From the NCBI RefSeq assembly GCF_963678635.1, contig NC_087063.1, positions 65,090,471 to 65,154,470 of the forward strand: a DNA stretch of 64,000 nucleotides, written 5' to 3'. The notes under the pieces were generated by a model. It was not told the DNA's origin, did no database searches, and saw only the letters and a program-made list of their open reading frames with translations. The position numbers and the translations under genes were made by a program. This stretch comes from Symsagittifera roscoffensis (taxonomy: Eukaryota; Xenacoelomorpha; Acoela; Convolutidae). This document shows, piece after piece, positions 31,400 to 41,900 of the stretch (position 1 is the stretch's first letter; the number at the start of each line of letters is the position of its first letter).

Positions 31400-32526
31400 C
31401 TTTCTGCTATTTAAATTAGTTTATATAGTTTTATTAGTTTAAAATTTTAGTTTAGTTTTTTTTGCCGATAGTTCGCTGCTTGTTTATTTTCGGATTTTTT
31501 TGTACTGGGTAGTTCAAAGACTGAAAACAATTTGGAAGACGTATCCGGTCATTTTGGAAAACTTTTACTTCATTTCTGCACGCCCGATATTAATGTTCAG
31601 CGTTTGATGATACTAATTAATGCAATTTTGCCGTTGAAACGTTCTCTTATAACTTTCATCACTCAAGATAAGGGTTAGTGTGATCAAATTTACCCGAATC
31701 AAAACTAGCCTAATTTTTAAATTGCAGTAAATAAAACCAACTTTACCAAGTTTATTTTTCAAACGTTAATTTGCTTCTATTTTCTAGGTGAACAATGAAG
31801 GGCATTTTCGGTCGTCAAGCCCCGAAACTTTTCTTAAGTCGTTTGAGCACCTGTCTGTCTACACATAGTTTTAGGAGCACGCGCTACCAAAAAAAATTGG
31901 TGACAAATGCCTGCCAAAAATTAAATTGTAAACTCATTTTAAATATCTGTAGTGTACTTTATCATCCCAATTGATTATTCATTATTAGTTTGTTTTTGTT
32001 TCGACCATTAAGTTTTTTTCTCTTTTTTTTTCACTTAAAATTAAGTCTCCAAAACAATAATCAAAATGGGTCCAGTTATCTAACATATTAAAATCTTTTC
32101 AGTCGCAATTGGAACATTGAAAAACTTTTAAAATTTTTTCTTAGTGTCGAGAAAAACTGGTATAAAATTTTTTATTTTTGTTCTAATTTTGAGCGTGCAG
32201 GCTTGCAACAGCCTACTTAAGCTTCATTCAAGCCGAGAAACTTAGTTATTGTCAAGTATAGTTAGATTATGTAGTTTTCTGCGCCATTTTAAGAATCAGA
32301 AAATTCAAAAAATTTTTAAAATTTCTGCAAAAAAGTAATAAACAAATTTTAAAAAATTTTTTTTTCAATTTTTTCTTAGTTTTCTGGTCATATTTATTCA
32401 AAAACTAGTTTTCAATTGGCCTGTTTGACAATGACTAACGAATAAGCCTAATTTCAACTGAACATTCAGATAATTTTTTTAAACAACAGAGAACAACGTT
32501 ACTAATTTGACGAATAGTATTTTTTA
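31400..32526. other. AT-rich DNA with part of a dispersed repeat
   Basis: 32103-32470 matches 37787-38010 in scattered boxes (GTCGCAATTGGAACATT / GTCGCCATTCGATTAACATT; TTTTCAATTGGC / TTTTCCAATTGGC; ATGACT-ACGAAT). No gene seen in the remainder. Confidence 0.45.
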
Positions 32527-33107
32527 AACTAAGGTCGAAAATTTCTGTGCTATCTACACAGTTGCGGGTTATCCTTGTTTCTGATTTGCAAAACCATAGA
32601 GCTTTTTACTGATGAGCTCCATGTTGAAGGAAAAATTATTGATTTATTACAATAGGTGGCAGATTCAAGTAAAATAGCTGGATCGCTCTTTGTTATACGT
32701 CAAACACTATTTATACTTTGTTTCAAAGACAAAATAATTTAAAAAAAAGTGGAAACTATGAACTTTTCAATGATTCAAATTACATCTGGCAGAGTAAATT
32801 AATTATAAAAACTATCTAAGTAGCTTGTACAATTGATCAATTAATTGACTAGGAAATTACTATATTATACTTTGCTACTTAATTTAATGCATGCACTACT
32901 CACAGTTCTTAAAATTGCTACCCAATGTAACATATCAACGATAGCTGATGTTACCATGATAGTTTTGGACCTTTTGTTAGTTAAAAGATAAGAATGCGGA
33001 AAAGAAAAATCAGCGGGTGACATTATTTAATAACCTTATTGAACTATACTTTTTTGCCAGCTATGGAAGCAATAACCTAAGCTGAACCAAATTGCTGTAA
33101 ATAATCG
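32527..33107 (+). repeat. Dispersed repeat, copy 1
   Basis: Collinear with 33465-34015: TTTCTGTGCTAT-CACAGTT, ATTACAATAGG-GGCAGATTC, CGTCAAACACTATTTA, GTACAATTGATCAATT, GCCAGCTAT-GAAGCAAT. About 940 bp separates the copies. Confidence 0.8.
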
Positions 33108-33464
33108 AAAGTTATCTTTTTTATGAAAACAAAAAGCAGGTATTTGGAAGGACAAAAACTACTTGCGGCAAGTCTCCGAGAATTAAAAAAGTGAAAAAGG
33201 GTCGAAAAACAAAATTTAACTTCAGAATAAGTAGTACATTACTACCCACCAGAAAATTTTGAAAAATATTACATCTTATAAACTAGAGTTCCTCCAAAGT
33301 GAAGGATATTTCCATCACTTATATGCTTGCTTCGCCTTTTTTACTACTATTTGGAAAGTTTCAATCGTCCAAAATTTTTTTCAATGCCTAATTTTTTTTT
33401 CAGATCTTTTTATCACACCACAAAGAAACACGACACTGATTTGGTAAAAGAAAAATTGTCTTTT

Positions 33465-34015
33465 AAAAAAACTATGGTCGGAACATTCTGTGCTATTTGC
33501 ACAGTTACCTGCTATCCTTGTTCCTGATTTGTAAAACCTAAAATTTTTTCCCCGCTGGGCTTCACGATGAAGGACGAAACGGTGAAATATTACAATAGGA
33601 GGCAGATTCAAGTTAAATAGCTGTATCGCTTTGTTAAACGTCAAACACTATTTACAATTTATTTCAAAGCCAAAATATTTCTTACAAGTGTAAAATTTGA
33701 ACTTCTGAATGTTTCAAATTACATAGCATGTACAATTGATCAATTGATTGATTATGAAATGACTTTATTGTAATTTGTTACTAAGCTTAATGCATGCACT
33801 TCTCAAAAAATTATCATAATTGCCACCAATTGTAGCATTTCACCGACGGCTGTTACCGGGATAGTTTTGGACATTTTGGTATTTAAAAAATAAAAATGCG
33901 AAAAAAAAATCAGCGATATTCATAAGTTACCAATCGTTTTGAACTAAACAATTTGCCAGCTATTGAAGCAATTACCTAAACTCAAGCAAGTCGCTGCCTT
34001 TAAATGAAAATTTTT
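33465..34015 (+). repeat. Dispersed repeat, copy 2
   Basis: Second member of the pair starting 32527. Its leading box GGTCGGAACATTCTGTGCT recurs at 37657 and 38080, suggesting a conserved element end or a common breakpoint. Confidence 0.8.
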
Positions 34016-34597
34016 TTTAATGAAAAAATAGGTTATTGGAATGAAAAAACCTACTGGAAGCAAGACGCGGACAAAACAGCATCTGAAAAATGATTTCATA
34101 CAAAACTCTAGCTCTTGTCACGAAAAATAAAATATATTTCAAAACTAATATCAGTTTTTTTCTATAGGTTAACGGTCATGTTTGTAAAGACCATCTCACT
34201 ATTTGACTGAAAAAACTACAGGATAAGCGTATTTTTTCCGCTCAATTTTATATATGTCAGGTTAAGGAATCTACTTCTGTTTCGCCTCTCAAGAGATGCC
34301 TAAAAACGAGCCGTATCGTTGCTTCTTACGCTTACTGTCGAGGGGTGTCGTGGCTATGAAACAAAAGGAATAAGAGAGGAGGTTAAACTTTGAGTTGCTG
34401 TCAAGTTGAATCTCAATTTCTTGTGGGATAATTTAGCACTGCAAACAGAATTGATTTAAAAGATCTTTAACTACTTGTACTTTTATCCGGATCGGCTACC
34501 CTTCCAGTTGGGAAAAAATTTGATTCCATTTTATAACCCAAACTCAGAAAAAATTATCGGCATATTACGACAAATTGTTGAGAAAAAATTTGAAAAA
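34016..34597. other. Intergenic, nothing recognised
   Basis: AT-rich sequence with no notable frame, repeat or RNA feature that I can see. Confidence 0.4.
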
Positions 34598-34999
34598 TCA
34601 GTTTTGACTGGACTCATCAGGACTGAAGTAATCCATAACAGACTGAACTAACCCATTTACAGATGAAGAAGAGCTACCAAAATGATTAATCAAAGTATGA
34701 AACTCGTAAGGAACAATCTCACCCATATTCAGTTGTTCCCAGTGTCGCACAATCATTTTCTCCCAATTCAGGCACCTTGTTTTTTGAAACGCTAAGTTGA
34801 AATATCTGTCTGTAGAATCCCGGGGCAAACAAGCACAAACATCAAACATGAAGCATCTACTTTTAAAATTTATCAGAACATATTGGTTAATTACAGCTAT
34901 TTGCTGTGATTTGCTAGTCATTTGCAAAATAGCGAGACCCTTCTCCTCACATTTGCTTTTTCGAGATTGTACTGTATCATATATGCAACCTAAAAACAT
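34598..34999 (-). CDS. Possible protein-coding exon, unknown function
   Basis: 133 codons open on the minus strand, more balanced in composition than nearby shadow frames and with protein-like segments such as FNLAFQKTRCLNWEKMIVRH and PYEFHTLINHFG. Just after the nominal ATG there is TTTTTAG-GTTGC, a plausible 3' splice site, and a stop lies a few codons upstream, so it could be a terminal exon starting near 34992. It ends at TGA with an acidic/serine tail. No domain is recognised and no repeat copy is visible here. A spliced upstream exon beyond 35040 on the minus strand was not found. Confidence 0.35.
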   Translation of the reverse strand: MFLGCIYDTVQSRKSKCEEKGLAILQMTSKSQQIAVINQYVLINFKSRCFMFDVCACLPRDSTDRYFNLAFQKTRCLNWEKMIVRHWEQLNMGEIVPYEFHTLINHFGSSSSSVNGLVQSVMDYFSPDESSQN

Positions 35000-35710
35000 A
35001 GGTCGAGTACCTCAACCCGGGCTGCAGACCTAACTTAAACTTAGTCTCAAGTTTGCGGACAAGCTCAGAACAATAGGGTGGCTTTGCCATTATAGCCAGT
35101 AGATTCAACACAATATTTTAGGTTTCAAGGCTGTAAAGGGGGTGCTATAATTGGAAAGAACCCAATTGGGGCATGGGATAAAGTAAGAAATTTCTGAGCA
35201 GAAGTTTCTGACCATTTGATGAGCAAAAGTATGAAACTTCTCGGTATTTTTTACAGACTTCTAAATTATGGATTACTTAGTTCAGGATACGGGTCTTTTC
35301 TAATACGCAGTCCAAAATTATTAAAAAGTTGAATGAGCTTAATAGAAATTAAGCTTTAGATTAACTTCGCATAAGTTAAGTTCATCCTATCAGAATCAGG
35401 CATTATGATCCAATTCTCAAAATAGCAAAAAAAAATGAATTTTGAGCCGTATAACAGAAAAGACCTTTGAATTTTTATCACTAAAACGCTCCCACTTCCA
35501 TAGTTTTTTTATTTTTGTATTAATTCGAAATTTAACATATCACTCGAAGTTTCCAGAAACTATTGCTTATCAAACAGGAAGATATTTTTTGTTTTATTAT
35601 GTTCAGAATTCTCATCTTAAATGTCTGGATTTCATTTTTTCCTGAAAGTAACCTAATTAGCAGGCTCCAAAGAACTCAGCTAGAAGCCGAATGTAGCGAA
35701 GTCAGTGAAT

Positions 35711-35750
35711 CAAGTTAACATCCTCCGTTTGGGGGGAGGATGTTAACTTG
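35711..35750. other. Strong hairpin, 16-bp perfect stem
   Basis: CAAGTTAACATCCTCC and GGAGGATGTTAACTTG flank an 8-nt loop; the stem extends outward with one mismatch. A related string (AACTTGTTAAACTTGG ... GGGGGAAAATGTTAA) follows at about 35849-35886. This may be one end of a small foldback element. Confidence 0.6.
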
Positions 35751-36199
35751 GTTCTAAGTTAGGAATTTCCAGCCAATCAGAATCGAACATTTTACAAGGA
35801 GCACTCAGCAAATTTAATGCGAATTAAATGCTGGGGTGAAAATAACTCAACTTGTTAAACTTGGTCTGTCTGGGGGAAAATGTTAATAAATCAGCAGATA
35901 ATTGTTCAAAATTTAATTTATTAGAGCGGCAGAGAGAGCAGAATTTGTTGGACAGAGTAGAATTTACTTATTTGAGACAATTTACAAAGAAAGCGAATAT
36001 TTGATGTATGAGCTTCTAATAGAAAAATTTCCAGTTATGAGAAAATGGAAAATGTTTCAATTCTTGTTGATCAAAAATTAATCAATTTGTTCAAATTTCT
36101 GAGGCAAAGAAATGGAAAATTTATAATATAAGAGCTTTTGATAAATTTCAAGTTTTATCTAAAAGCCCGAAAAATTACCTCATCCCGGGCTGACGTCCA

Positions 36200-37180
36200 T
36201 AGAAGAAAAATGCTTATCATACAGTTTCATACATGAAGTCTATGGTAAAAGTGCTGATCATACAAAATTCATACAAAATTTAAAAAGTGTTTTAAAAACT
36301 TCTAATGAACATTTTTGGTCTATTTGCCTCTTTTGAAGCTTTCTGGTCATTAAAAAAATGATTTAAAACTTTCGATAAAAAATGCTTATCATACAATTTT
36401 TATGTATGAAAAATATAAGATAATCATTTTGTCATAGAAAAAATAAAGTTTTCAAAAATCACCAAAAAACGTGTCTGTGTAACGTGCCTGTGTAAAAAAT
36501 TTAAATAAGTATATCTATGGTAGAGGGAATTTTGACTATCAAAAACATATTTTTAATTTCGGTCGGAAAAAATGCTTATCATGTAGCTTTCGTATATGAA
36601 AATTGTATGATATGCATTTTTTCATAAACAAAAACACAATTTGAGGTAAAAAAAAGTTTTTAATCCCTTTTTTGGTTGCAAACTTGCTTTGCGCTTTAAT
36701 ATAACATTTACGAAAAAAAAATTTGCACGCAAAATTTGACTTTTTGAGTTTATAACGTAGTGCACGATGAGGTTTTGACCCTAAAAATCCAAAAATCATA
36801 AAAAGTGTTTTTTTTCTAAAAACGATTATTATTTTTTTGCTATGATAAAAATAAATTTGTGAAAAAACTGGCTTTTTTCTCTATCTTATAATTCCATGTG
36901 AAAATGTTATAGTTCACATAAATGGCTAAACTCACCAAATGCAGTTTATTTGCGTGGCAACTGCCAGTTACCCGGGTTGAAAAAAAATGCTTATCATACT
37001 CTTTCACACAATTTCATAGAGTCAAAGCAATTGTATGATGGACAATACTCTGGAATTAAAATTTGAGCTTTTTCATCAGTCTTCTTATCCCCAAAATTGC
37101 ATGAAAATAGCATGATAAGCAATTTTTCCATGCTATGAAATTGTATGATAAGCATTTTTTCCATACTATGAAATTATAAA
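36200..37180. repeat. Cluster of ATGCTTATCATAC boxes in both orientations
   Basis: AATGCTTATCATAC or close variants occur at about 36209, 36382, 36571 and 36987. The complement GTATGATAAGCATTTTT and variants occur at about 36606, 37108 and 37144. Each is usually next to CATACATGAA / TTTCATG-TATGAAA. The array is an interleaved set of degenerate inverted repeats, probably nested small foldback elements. Confidence 0.65.
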
Positions 37181-37639
37181 CTTCATGAAGCAGCGAAGCG
37201 GAATCATTTTCGTTGTTTCATATTTTCAGCTAGAGTGCAGCAGAGTTTTACCATGTCCAATTAGAGAAATAAATTAGACAAATATTCATGAAAAAATTAA
37301 TTGCAATAACTCATCATATTGGCACTGCTAATAACAAATTGATACATTTCAATCTTCGAAATGGGGGACGACTTTTAGTAGACCGACATTTTACCAGGAG
37401 AATTAAAACCTAGGCCTTTCAATGGACTTGATAAACAAACTTGATTGACAGATACAGTGGCGCAATCACTGTCTCGGAAATAATTATCTCTTCGCTTCTA
37501 TGCAAAATCTTGCACATTTCAACGGCCGTGTCCCTCATGTCAAACCCAATCGAAAATTCAAATATCTCAGAGAAATGAAATCGAAATAAAATAAATGTTG
37601 ACCGATTAGAAAATAAGCAAATACAGGAAATTTTATTTG

Positions 37640-38130
37640 TAGTTTTTATGAATATGGTCGGAACTTTCTGGCCTACTTGCACAGCAGCCGGCTATCCTTG
37701 GTGACCTTTTTTGTTCTCCTCGAGAAATCAGGTACCATAAATAATTATGGGAATAGGTTGAGTGATATATCATATTGAAGCCCTTTCAGTCGCCATTCGA
37801 TTAACATTTACAAAACTTTAAAAAAATTCCTTGTCGCGAAAAACCAGTTTAAAATTATTGATTTTCGACCTGATTTTGATCAAAAATCGCGCGCCGAAAA
37901 ACCGCGATTTTTTGGTCCCTCGAAAAATTCCTAGATTCGCGCCTGGGTTTTGTACTAAAACTGTTTTCCAATTGGCATCTTTTACTATGACTGCCGAATG
38001 TGCCTAAGTTTTAATCGCATCACGCAGAAAAAAAAACATTGATTTGAAAAAAAAAGCTTTTTTGTATTTTTTATGAGTATGGTCGGAACATTCTGTGCTT
38101 CTTGCACAGTTACTGGCAATCCTTGTTTTA
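37640..38130 (+). repeat. Further partial copies of the 32-34 kb dispersed repeat
   Basis: Two GGTCGGAAC-TTCTG-GC-T-CTTGCACAG boxes at 37657 and 38080, with the 32103-like segment between them. The middle also holds a local stem AAAAATCGCG (37883) / CGCGATTTTT (37904). Confidence 0.65.
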
Positions 38131-38948
38131 CATGGGAAAAAGTTCATCATATTATAGAACTAATGGTTTTGAGTTCAAAAGTCTGACTCATTCTCTTGGC
38201 ACTTCATTTGTTGTTCATATCTCATTTCGAGACTGTGGATTCTATATTGTACATTCTTGATCTTGTCAGTGAGGTTGGCTCCCTTTCTTTCTTGGCAATA
38301 TTTTATTTCAGGTGGTCGTAGAGTGAAATTTCTTAGTGCCGAAAATGCAGATGCACTCGAAGGATGAGTCTGTTAATCAGTAGAACCCTTTAAAATGTAA
38401 CATATTCTATTGTGGTATCCGTTGGTATAGAAGCTGGCGATTAAGGATCTATATTGGATCTATATAGAAGCTGGTGATTAAGGATCTAGATGGCGGTTAT
38501 ATTTAGCATCAGCGATATTGAGGCAGTCGTCGTGGAACATTTGGTTGAAGAGCGCAGAAAGGTCCGTCTTTGAGAAATCATGAAATTTGCCATGCTCAAC
38601 AAAAACCAACAAAATCGAAAACTTCAATTACGATTTAATTGAAATTTTTGATTTTCCTTCTTCAATTTCATCGTAGTTTCAACTGCCAGTTGTTTACTTC
38701 TATCTGCTTCGTTTTTTGTTTCAATCTTTTCAATAATAAAAAAAAGCCCTTTTATAGGGATTTGTCTTCGAACCGCCCTTATTAGCCAATCAGATTTGAG
38801 TATCTCTTCGTAGTTTTAAACAGTTGGACAATCAATTTTCAAAACTCCGGAAATTCCCTCAGAAACAGTTTGATTCTATTAGAAATTTATAAACTTTTAA
38901 AAATTTATTTATTTAATAAAAACTTTTTTTACTTCAAACCCAAACAAA
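38131..38948. promoter_or_regulatory. Upstream region of MEX3
   Basis: More mixed composition than the flanking repeats. It contains an acceptor-like TTTTATTTCAG at about 38303-38313 and an AT-rich run just before the ATG. No TATA box or transcription start can be fixed. A non-coding 5' exon could lie here. Confidence 0.3.
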
Positions 38949-41900
38949 ATGTTACAAGGACAAGAGGCTTTGCAATTAGTACTTGAGAATATTTCGACAA
39001 TGACTACCGGTACTTATGGATCAAGCAGAACGAGGCCCACGAATGCGAACCAATTCTCAGTTGGAACTTTCTACAATGTAGTTGAGAAAAACACTGCGCA
39101 GAGAGACAGCCAGTTGGCGAAATTTGACATGAGAAATCCAGCTCCTGGTAGCAGCAGTCCAGTGCCGAATGTGACTGAGCATGTGACTGTGCCGTCTTCC
39201 GAACATGTAGCCGAAATTGTTGGCAGACAAGGTAAGTTTTGAACATACAACATCAATCTGATTTCAGTGAGCCTTTTTGAAGAGTTGTCAACGTAGTTCA
39301 GATTCATTATTTTGTTGCGATGATTTTTTATTATTGTGTCAGAACCAGTCTCAGAATTGATTTAGGCTAAAGTTTTCGCGGTTTGACTTTGATTTAAGCT
39401 GAGATCATTACCCTACTATCGTACCGCAAAACTGTAAAGGTAGCAAAAAATGTGATGGATTGCAAGTTTCGATTGCAAGATCGAGTTTAATTTCAGCTTT
39501 CTGAGCTGAATTAAGTTTACTTTTTGATCTAGTTTTCTCATTGGGTTGACTTAATCGAAAGTGTCAATCAATTTTTCTTGAAATTCAAAGAGCTTCAAGG
39601 CCATCTATTTGTATTGACTCTTTTTAACTGTCTGTTGGCTACGCTCTATTTAATATAGAAGTGTTTTCCGCTAGGTTGCAAAATCAAGGCCCTGAGAAAC
39701 AAGACGAATACCTATATCAAGACACCAGGTAGAGGGGAAGATCCTTTATTTGTGATCACGGGGCAAAGAGAGAGTGTTGCCTTGGCTGTTCAAGAGATTC
39801 ATCAAGCTAGTGCTCATTTCACAAACATAAGGGCTCAAAGAAATAAAGGACTTGCGCCTCCAGCTCTCGAGGGACACGTCACTGATAGGGTACGGCAAAA
39901 TTTATCTCTTTGTATTAATCCTCATCAACTGCTTTTGACAGTTTCAAAAGTAGCTTTATTAATTCAACTCCGTAGTTGCTTGAAATTTTTTGTCATTAAC
40001 CGTCTAATTAAAGTAGGTCCAAATTTTTTAAAGATTTTATTACTGGTTCGATGATTGCTGTCAAAATTTTTTGAGCAACTGCGTAGTTGGGAACTACTAT
40101 GATAGTGGTCCCTCGAAAAAGCAACTATGATAGGCAGGTCACGCATGCATTTCGCATTTTATAATTTTGAGAATTAATTTCGCATAAATTATTCACTTCA
40201 ACAATCTCGCGGAAATATGTTAAAAATTATAATTACTGTATTGTTTAAAGATAAAAGTTTGCTCGCTTCACTTTATTTTACGATTAAACAGGCATATTTG
40301 GATCGACTTAATTCGTTATTTGTCATCAAAACCCACTTGGAGTGTTTTTAATTTTCAACCTTTAACTGGCGAGGGAGAGGTTTTAAGAAGAAACAAAACA
40401 AAAAATTTGTTTGTAAGCATACTGCGACATTTTTCTGAATGGCGAGATCATGATTGTTGAACGACTTGAAAGCTCTGTGTCTAATTCTCAAGGGACCGCT
40501 CTATCATAGTACCCGTAGTTGAAATATTCAAGCCAAAAAGATCAACTAGAATTTTTTGAAAGAATAGATAAGTTCCGTCTTTATATCTTGATATGGAAAG
40601 TTTCGTCGATGAGAATCATTATTCGTAACAAGGCATATTTAAGATAACATCAGCCGTATTTTGAAAGTCCTAAAAACATTCCTCAACATCAATATAAATT
40701 ATGAAATATGAAATTCTATTTTACGAATTCCCAAGAATTTTTTTTGACTGGGTGAAGTGATGAAAAGAGGAGTGAACAAGCTTTAACCTGACAATTTCTG
40801 ACCTGATTTATTTATTAAGAACGGTTTCTTGAGTGATGGCAAAAATATGGGAAATATTCCGAAATGTAGCGTTGAGGATTGCTGTTGATTTTTGACAAAT
40901 CGGAGATATTTCTGCAATGATTACGGGATTTTGCCATATGTAAAGTTCGTGTTATCTTTCAATTATTTTCGGCTTTAAAGCAGTAGAATTGTTTTGGGCG
41001 CCCAATTTTACATAACCTAAGTTGAAAGTTTTTGTTGGAAGTTTGAGCATATAGTTTTGATTTTGTTATATTTGATTTCTTTGTAAATTCATTACCGAAC
41101 AGCAAAGCATTAAACAAAAACGTGATCGAATTATGGTTTCGAAAATGGATTCTTATTGTTAAAAACTTACCTAATGATCATACTATCTATTGATTGATCC
41201 AGTTTTCTCATTGAATTAATTTATCACAAAAGTGACAATCATAAGTTTTTCTGAATTTCAAAAAGCTTTTGAGGCTGCACTTGAGTTCAATTGACGTAAT
41301 CAAACACTCCAAATACGAACGTGGAAATGCGCGAAAAAACGTGAACGATTTCTAGTTTCGAAAGTGGAATAAAAACTAACTATTGATCCAGTTTTCTCAA
41401 ATTGAGTTCATGTTATCAAAAAAGCGCCAGTCATAGATTGTTCTAGAAATTCAAAAAGAGCTTAAAGGGCAAGCTATTTAATTTGAAATTGAAATTGGAA
41501 ATATGAGATTTTTTTTATTTACTTGCGTTCATTACTCTTTTTCCAATCTTTGATTGGCTATGTTTTACGTTGAATTTTGTTTAAGAAACAAGATGTTTCT
41601 TTTGCGCTCATCGATTCTTTTCCAAATGTCTGAATATTCTTGTAAACTTTTAGGAATGATTTTTTCAACAAAATAAATTAGTATCTAAAATCAGTAGAAG
41701 CTTGGCGATGTCTATGACCGCAATTTTCCGTGAGTTTTTCCTAATTCCTATTTTGGCGCTGTTTAATTTTTCTCGTTTTCTGCTTGTCATGATAACGTAT
41801 AAACAAAATTTCCCGAGAGCTGTTGATCTAAAAGGAAGTGACTTTCTTTTAAGGTCAAGTTGTTCAGTCAACGCTCAATTTCGATAGTGGTTTCTTTTCA

